Below, one piece after another: positions 60,671 through 64,000 of a stretch of DNA of 64,000 bases. The notes under the pieces were generated by a model. The model did no database searches. It was not told the DNA's origin and saw nothing but the letters and a program-made list of their open reading frames with translations. Both the position numbers and the translations under genes were made by a program. Every line of letters begins with the position of its first letter. Position 1 is the first letter of the stretch. This DNA comes from Clostridia bacterium. GTDB lineage: Bacteria > Bacillota > Clostridia > Oscillospirales > RGIG8002. Location: positions 1 to 64,000 of the forward strand of contig JAFZQJ010000020.1 in the NCBI GenBank assembly GCA_017620395.1, given 5' to 3'.

Positions 60671-61825
60671 ATGAAAAAGAGATTCGGAATACTGACGATG
60701 GTCGTCGTCATTATCCTCGCGGTCGCCACGACGATGACGATAACCGCGGGAGCGGATTCGTTGCAGGACCAGATAAACGCGAAGCAGAGCAAGGTCAACG
60801 ACCTTGAGGAAAAGATTGCCAAACTTGAAAAAGAGGGCAAGGAGCTGCTTTCACAGATTGGTCTTATCGAAGAGCAGACCGAGGAGATCGAGGAGCAGAT
60901 CGACCTGACCAACGACCGTATCAAGGAGCTGGGCAAAGCGATCGACGAGCAGAGCGAAAATATCGCCGGCGCGGAGGAGGATATCGCCGTCCGCACCGCG
61001 CAGATGGAGGAGCGTATCCGCGCGATATACATGGGCGGCAGCGATTCCTACGTCAATATGCTCTTTGAGAGCAAAGACTTCGGCTCATTCCTCGATACGC
61101 TCGATACGCTGAAGATCCTCGTCGCCGCGGACAGGGATATGGTGACCGAGTTCAAGACCGCCAAGAGCGATTACGAGAGCGTCAAGGCGAGTCTCGAAAG
61201 CGACAAGCGGGAAATGGATGCGCTGAAATCCGATCTTGTAACTCAGCGTAATAAACTTGAACGCAACGCAGACAAGCTCGAAACGCTTAAAAAACAGAAC
61301 GATAAGCAGCGCGCCGCCGCGCAGAAAGAAATGGATAAGGAATACGAAGCGATAAAAGAGCTGATAAAGCAGCAGTCGCAGGGCGAATACGTCGGCGGAG
61401 AGTTCCTGTGGCCGGTGTCCGGCTTCAACAAAAAGAGCAACATCAGCGCTTACTTCGGGCAGAAAGGCAAATACTGGAGAAAAGCCCATACAGGTATGGA
61501 TATTGCCGGCAGGAATGCCGCAGGCGAAGGCATCAAAGGAAAGCCGATCTTGGCGTGTAACTCCGGGACTGTTATCAAAGTCAATGAGACGTCGGACGGC
61601 TACGGACAGTACGTTGTCATATCGCACGGCGGCGGCATCTCGACGCTTTACGGGCATATGATATCGGGAAGCCCGACCGTCAGCGAGGGTGACACCGTCG
61701 TAAAGGGTCAGGTTATCGGCAAGGTCGGCCAAACCGGAAACGCCAGCGGGTATCACCTGCATCTCGAGTTTATCGTGAACGGCGATCGAGTCGATCCGTT
61801 GAATTATGTTTCATATATCAAGTAG
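60671..61825 (+). CDS. EnvC/CwlO-like murein hydrolase (coiled coil + M23 domain), copy 2
   Basis: 384 residues, with the same layout as copy 1 and long stretches identical at base level in the first half of the coiled coil. Its signal sequence is not that of copy 1: MKKRFGILTMVVVIILA matches the start of the following S41 protease gene almost base for base. The zinc motifs HTGMDIAG and YHLHLEF are intact. The coiled-coil end (about residues 180-240) and the M23 domain have diverged from copy 1, so it is probably functional rather than a decaying copy. Confidence 0.9.
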   Translation: MKKRFGILTMVVVIILAVATTMTITAGADSLQDQINAKQSKVNDLEEKIAKLEKEGKELLSQIGLIEEQTEEIEEQIDLTNDRIKELGKAIDEQSENIAGAEEDIAVRTAQMEERIRAIYMGGSDSYVNMLFESKDFGSFLDTLDTLKILVAADRDMVTEFKTAKSDYESVKASLESDKREMDALKSDLVTQRNKLERNADKLETLKKQNDKQRAAAQKEMDKEYEAIKELIKQQSQGEYVGGEFLWPVSGFNKKSNISAYFGQKGKYWRKAHTGMDIAGRNAAGEGIKGKPILACNSGTVIKVNETSDGYGQYVVISHGGGISTLYGHMISGSPTVSEGDTVVKGQVIGKVGQTGNASGYHLHLEFIVNGDRVDPLNYVSYIK

Positions 61826-61843
61826 CGATCGGAGAGAACTGAA

Positions 61844-63043
61844 ATGAAAAAGAGATTCGGAATACTGACGATGATCGTTGTCATTATCCTCGCGGCCGCC
61901 ACAACGATGGCGATAACCGCGGGATATATGCGCGCGAAATACGATAAGGTCAGCGAGAACCTGCAGGCGCAGGAGAGGGCATTCACGAAGATGGCAGAGA
62001 TCAACAAGCTTCTCCGCGAGCGCTACATCGGGGATATCGACGAAACCGCGCTGAACAACGGGATGGCGACCGGCGTGATAGGCGGCCTCGGCGACGCCTA
62101 CGCAAAGTACTACTCGGTCGAGGATTACGCCCGCTACAAGAAGGAACAGCAGGGAAAGGTCGTCGGCATAGGTATCAGCGTAGTTGAGGACGAGAGCGGC
62201 TATATGCGCGTCGTTCGCGTAGTCAAGGGCTCGCCCGCGGCTGATGAAGGCATGAAGGTCGGCGACGTGATAGTTTCGATTTCGGGTGAAGACGCCGCCG
62301 AAATGGGCTTCGTCAACGCCTGCGCGGCGCTTGCCGGCGAGGAGGGTACCGCAGCGGAGTTCACCGTCCAGCGCCCGAATATGACCAGAAAGATAAACTA
62401 CACCGTCAAGCGCGACGTCATATCCGTTCCGTCTGTCGAATACGAGGTTATCGCGGGCGACGTCGGATATATCAGGATATACACCTTTGACGCCACGACG
62501 CTCGACGGTTTCAACGACGCTGTCGACACGCTCTGCGAGCGCGGAGTCGGCGCGTTCGTCTTCGACGTGCGCCGCAACTCCAACGGCGATGTTGACGTTG
62601 CCGCGCAGGTGCTTGACACGCTGCTGCCGGAGGGCACGATAATGTCGAGAGCTTACGCTGATTCGGAGGAGCCGGAGGTCGTAACCAGCGACGACGCTTC
62701 GCTCGATATGCCGATGGCGGTCATTATGGATGAGAACACCGCATCCGCGGCGGAGCTCTTCGCTTGTGCGCTTTCGGACTACAACAAGGCGACGACAGTC
62801 GGGGAAACTACGTTCGGAAAGGGTACGATCCAGCAGATGTTCCCGCTGAGCGACCGCTCTGCGGTCTCCATCTCCGTGGCGTACTTCTACCCGCCGTTCA
62901 GCAGTAATTTCGAGGGCGTCGGTGTCGAGCCGCATATCAGAGTGACGCTTTCCGCCGAACAGCAGGCTAAGTTCTACGATATGGATAAGCAGGACGATCC
63001 GCAGCTTATCGCGGCGGTCGAAACGCTCGGCAGAAGCTTCTGA
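61844..63043 (+). CDS. ctpA: S41 family C-terminal processing protease (CtpA)
   Basis: 399 residues. An N-terminal signal anchor (MKKRFGILTMIVVIILAAAT) is followed by a helical segment (LLRERYIGDIDETALNNGMATG), a PDZ domain (about 105-190; GIGISVVEDESGYMRVVRVVKGSPA in pieces) and the S41 catalytic core. The nucleophile serine lies in ENTASAAELFA and the general-base lysine in GETTFGKGTIQQ. Such proteases trim or destroy periplasmic and surface proteins, and are often encoded next to ftsEX-envC. The enzyme could turn over the neighbouring hydrolases (inference). Confidence 0.95.
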   Translation: MKKRFGILTMIVVIILAAATTMAITAGYMRAKYDKVSENLQAQERAFTKMAEINKLLRERYIGDIDETALNNGMATGVIGGLGDAYAKYYSVEDYARYKKEQQGKVVGIGISVVEDESGYMRVVRVVKGSPAADEGMKVGDVIVSISGEDAAEMGFVNACAALAGEEGTAAEFTVQRPNMTRKINYTVKRDVISVPSVEYEVIAGDVGYIRIYTFDATTLDGFNDAVDTLCERGVGAFVFDVRRNSNGDVDVAAQVLDTLLPEGTIMSRAYADSEEPEVVTSDDASLDMPMAVIMDENTASAAELFACALSDYNKATTVGETTFGKGTIQQMFPLSDRSAVSISVAYFYPPFSSNFEGVGVEPHIRVTLSAEQQAKFYDMDKQDDPQLIAAVETLGRSF

Positions 63044-63098
63044 GTCATATGACGCGCGGCTGAGGGGCGTTGAATCACGTATCACGTATATTAAAAAA

Positions 63099-63130
63099 TA
63101 ACCCTTGAGATCCTCAAGGGTTATTATTTT
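63099..63130. terminator. Bidirectional terminator after ctpA
   Basis: An 11-bp stem TAACCCTTGAG / CTCAAGGGTTA with loop ATC is flanked by an A-run and a T-run. It serves the convergent ctpA and 63148 genes. Confidence 0.92.
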
Positions 63131-63147
63131 TCTGCTTTTGCCGAGGC

Positions 63148-64000
63148 TTATTCTGTCTTCACCTTAGACGAATCTATCAGCCCGCTGTCGAGAATATCGG
63201 CGCCGTTGCCGAAAACCTTGTAGATGAAGCCGTATTCGCCCGCGCCGTCGGGGACGTAGGTGAAAACGTTGTCGACGCCGACGACCATGGTGTCGGTGCT
63301 GACCGCGGCGCCGGAGCGCCATACGCTTACGTTGACTTTGCGCGGGAAGACCGCCTTGACCTCGCCGCTTTCGTACGTGACCTCCGGAGCAGGCGTTTCG
63401 ACAAAACGGGTGGAGAAGCCCTGCAGCTCGAGTTTTTCGGTCATCGTGCCGTCCGAGAGCATCGCGTAGACGTCGCCGGTGTAGACCGCGGGGGCGTTCT
63501 TGCGGATATCCGCCTGCGCGACGAGCTTTGTCGTCAATGTGGCGTTGCAGACGACGCGGGATCTGCCGTTATAGTGCTCGGTGATTACGGCGCGGTAATA
63601 GACCGCCTTCGGGAACGGGTTGACCTTCAGTTTCGCCTTTCCGCCTTCCGCGACAAGCTCGGCGGAGAATACGGGCGGCTCGGGCTCGGGTACCGGAGGA
63701 GCGCTGTAGACGCTCGTCAGCTTGACGCTTTCGGAGGGGGAGTATATCGTGAATTTCTGCATATGCGTGTCGTTGCCGAGGTTGAATACGCGTGTGTCGT
63801 AGGGGTTCAGCAGCTGCAGACAGACGCACGGCGTAACGAAGTCGGGGTATTCGGGGTTATTTATCATCTTCAACTCGCTGTCGCTGTAACCCAGGAAGTT
63901 GTAAAGCCCGCGCGTGTAAAAAACGGTCTCGCGCCCGACGGCGACGGGCAGCTCATAAACCATTTCGCCGTTTGAGATCTGATCGTAACCGCTGGCGCAT
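63148..64000 (-). CDS. Hypothetical protein, N-terminus outside window
   Basis: At least 283 residues are visible; the frame stays open to the right edge, so the ATG at 63963 is not necessarily the start. The sequence ends in three or four beta-sandwich-like stretches (VFSAELVAEGGKAKLKVNPF, AVFPRKVNVSVWRSGAAVST), separated by a proline/glutamate linker (PPVPEPEPPVF). The composition resembles extracellular Ig-like or fibronectin-like proteins. I recognise no catalytic motif or family. Confidence 0.7.
   Translation of the reverse strand, partial: CASGYDQISNGEMVYELPVAVGRETVFYTRGLYNFLGYSDSELKMINNPEYPDFVTPCVCLQLLNPYDTRVFNLGNDTHMQKFTIYSPSESVKLTSVYSAPPVPEPEPPVFSAELVAEGGKAKLKVNPFPKAVYYRAVITEHYNGRSRVVCNATLTTKLVAQADIRKNAPAVYTGDVYAMLSDGTMTEKLELQGFSTRFVETPAPEVTYESGEVKAVFPRKVNVSVWRSGAAVSTDTMVVGVDNVFTYVPDGAGEYGFIYKVFGNGADILDSGLIDSSKVKTE

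Overview
The window looks like a chromosomal segment of a GC-rich, uncultured Clostridia-type Firmicute (Oscillospiraceae/Ruminococcaceae-like; this placement is inference). The reasons are Shine-Dalgarno motifs of the AGGAGG type ahead of nearly every gene, TTGACA-N17-TATAAT promoters, a HrcA/CIRCE-controlled groES-groEL pair, SpoIIE/STAS partner-switching proteins, a CwlO/EnvC-type FtsEX module, and dockerin-bearing secreted proteins whose EF-hand repeats have the form GDxDGDGEITVSDALRILR. No rRNA, tRNA, CRISPR array, transposase or phage gene was found.

Region by region. (1) 1-4007 is a patchwork of lower-GC accessory genes (two tandem-GNAT acetyltransferases and two lipoproteins). Three of them directly follow a short remnant of the 3' end of a 23S rRNA m5U methyltransferase gene (RlmD/RumA-like), which suggests a cassette array. 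(2) 4076-10929 holds an EEP-family exported hydrolase, two membrane HD-GYP proteins, a YdeI-type protein, a P-loop kinase/GNAT fusion, a hypothetical protein and a GNAT. (3) 11012-14612 is a partner-switching operon: STAS antagonist, membrane HAMP-PP2C phosphatase, and a STAS-kinase-HATPase fusion. (4) 14628-20590 holds PHP phosphoesterase, DUF4298, lipoprotein, DNPH1-like, M42 peptidase and YjbR genes. The YjbR 3' end carries a small DUF559 nuclease gene between inverted palindromic repeats, bounded by a 39-bp direct repeat. It is followed by an exported zinc-ribbon protein gene broken by one in-frame TGA. (5) 20613-28315 holds purA, bioY, an AlkD-like gene, a GH78 alpha-L-rhamnosidase, a DUF2284 protein and unknowns.

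(6) 28875-44605 is the most striking part. Five large paralogous secreted proteins (807-1204 aa) lie in tandem on the + strand. Each has a signal peptide, two or three carbohydrate-binding-like modules, a central dockerin-like module, a HCx(5)R tyrosine/lipid-type phosphatase domain (HC[SAT]YGRDRTGT), zero to three Ig-like modules and a second, C-terminal dockerin. Four have their own promoter, with a conserved 5'-UTR hairpin just upstream of the Shine-Dalgarno. A sixth dockerin protein (1497 aa, 47241-51734) follows after groES-groEL. I infer a cellulosome-like, surface-assembled phosphatase system; no cohesin or scaffoldin is visible here.

(7) 51835-63043 is housekeeping: an M32 carboxypeptidase (minus strand), rbfA-nrnA-truB-ribF with overlapping start/stop codons, a CdaR/PucR-type regulator, then ftsE-ftsX-two EnvC/CwlO-like M23 hydrolases-ctpA. 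The second hydrolase is a chimera that a tandem duplication explains exactly. A partial minus-strand gene runs off the right edge.
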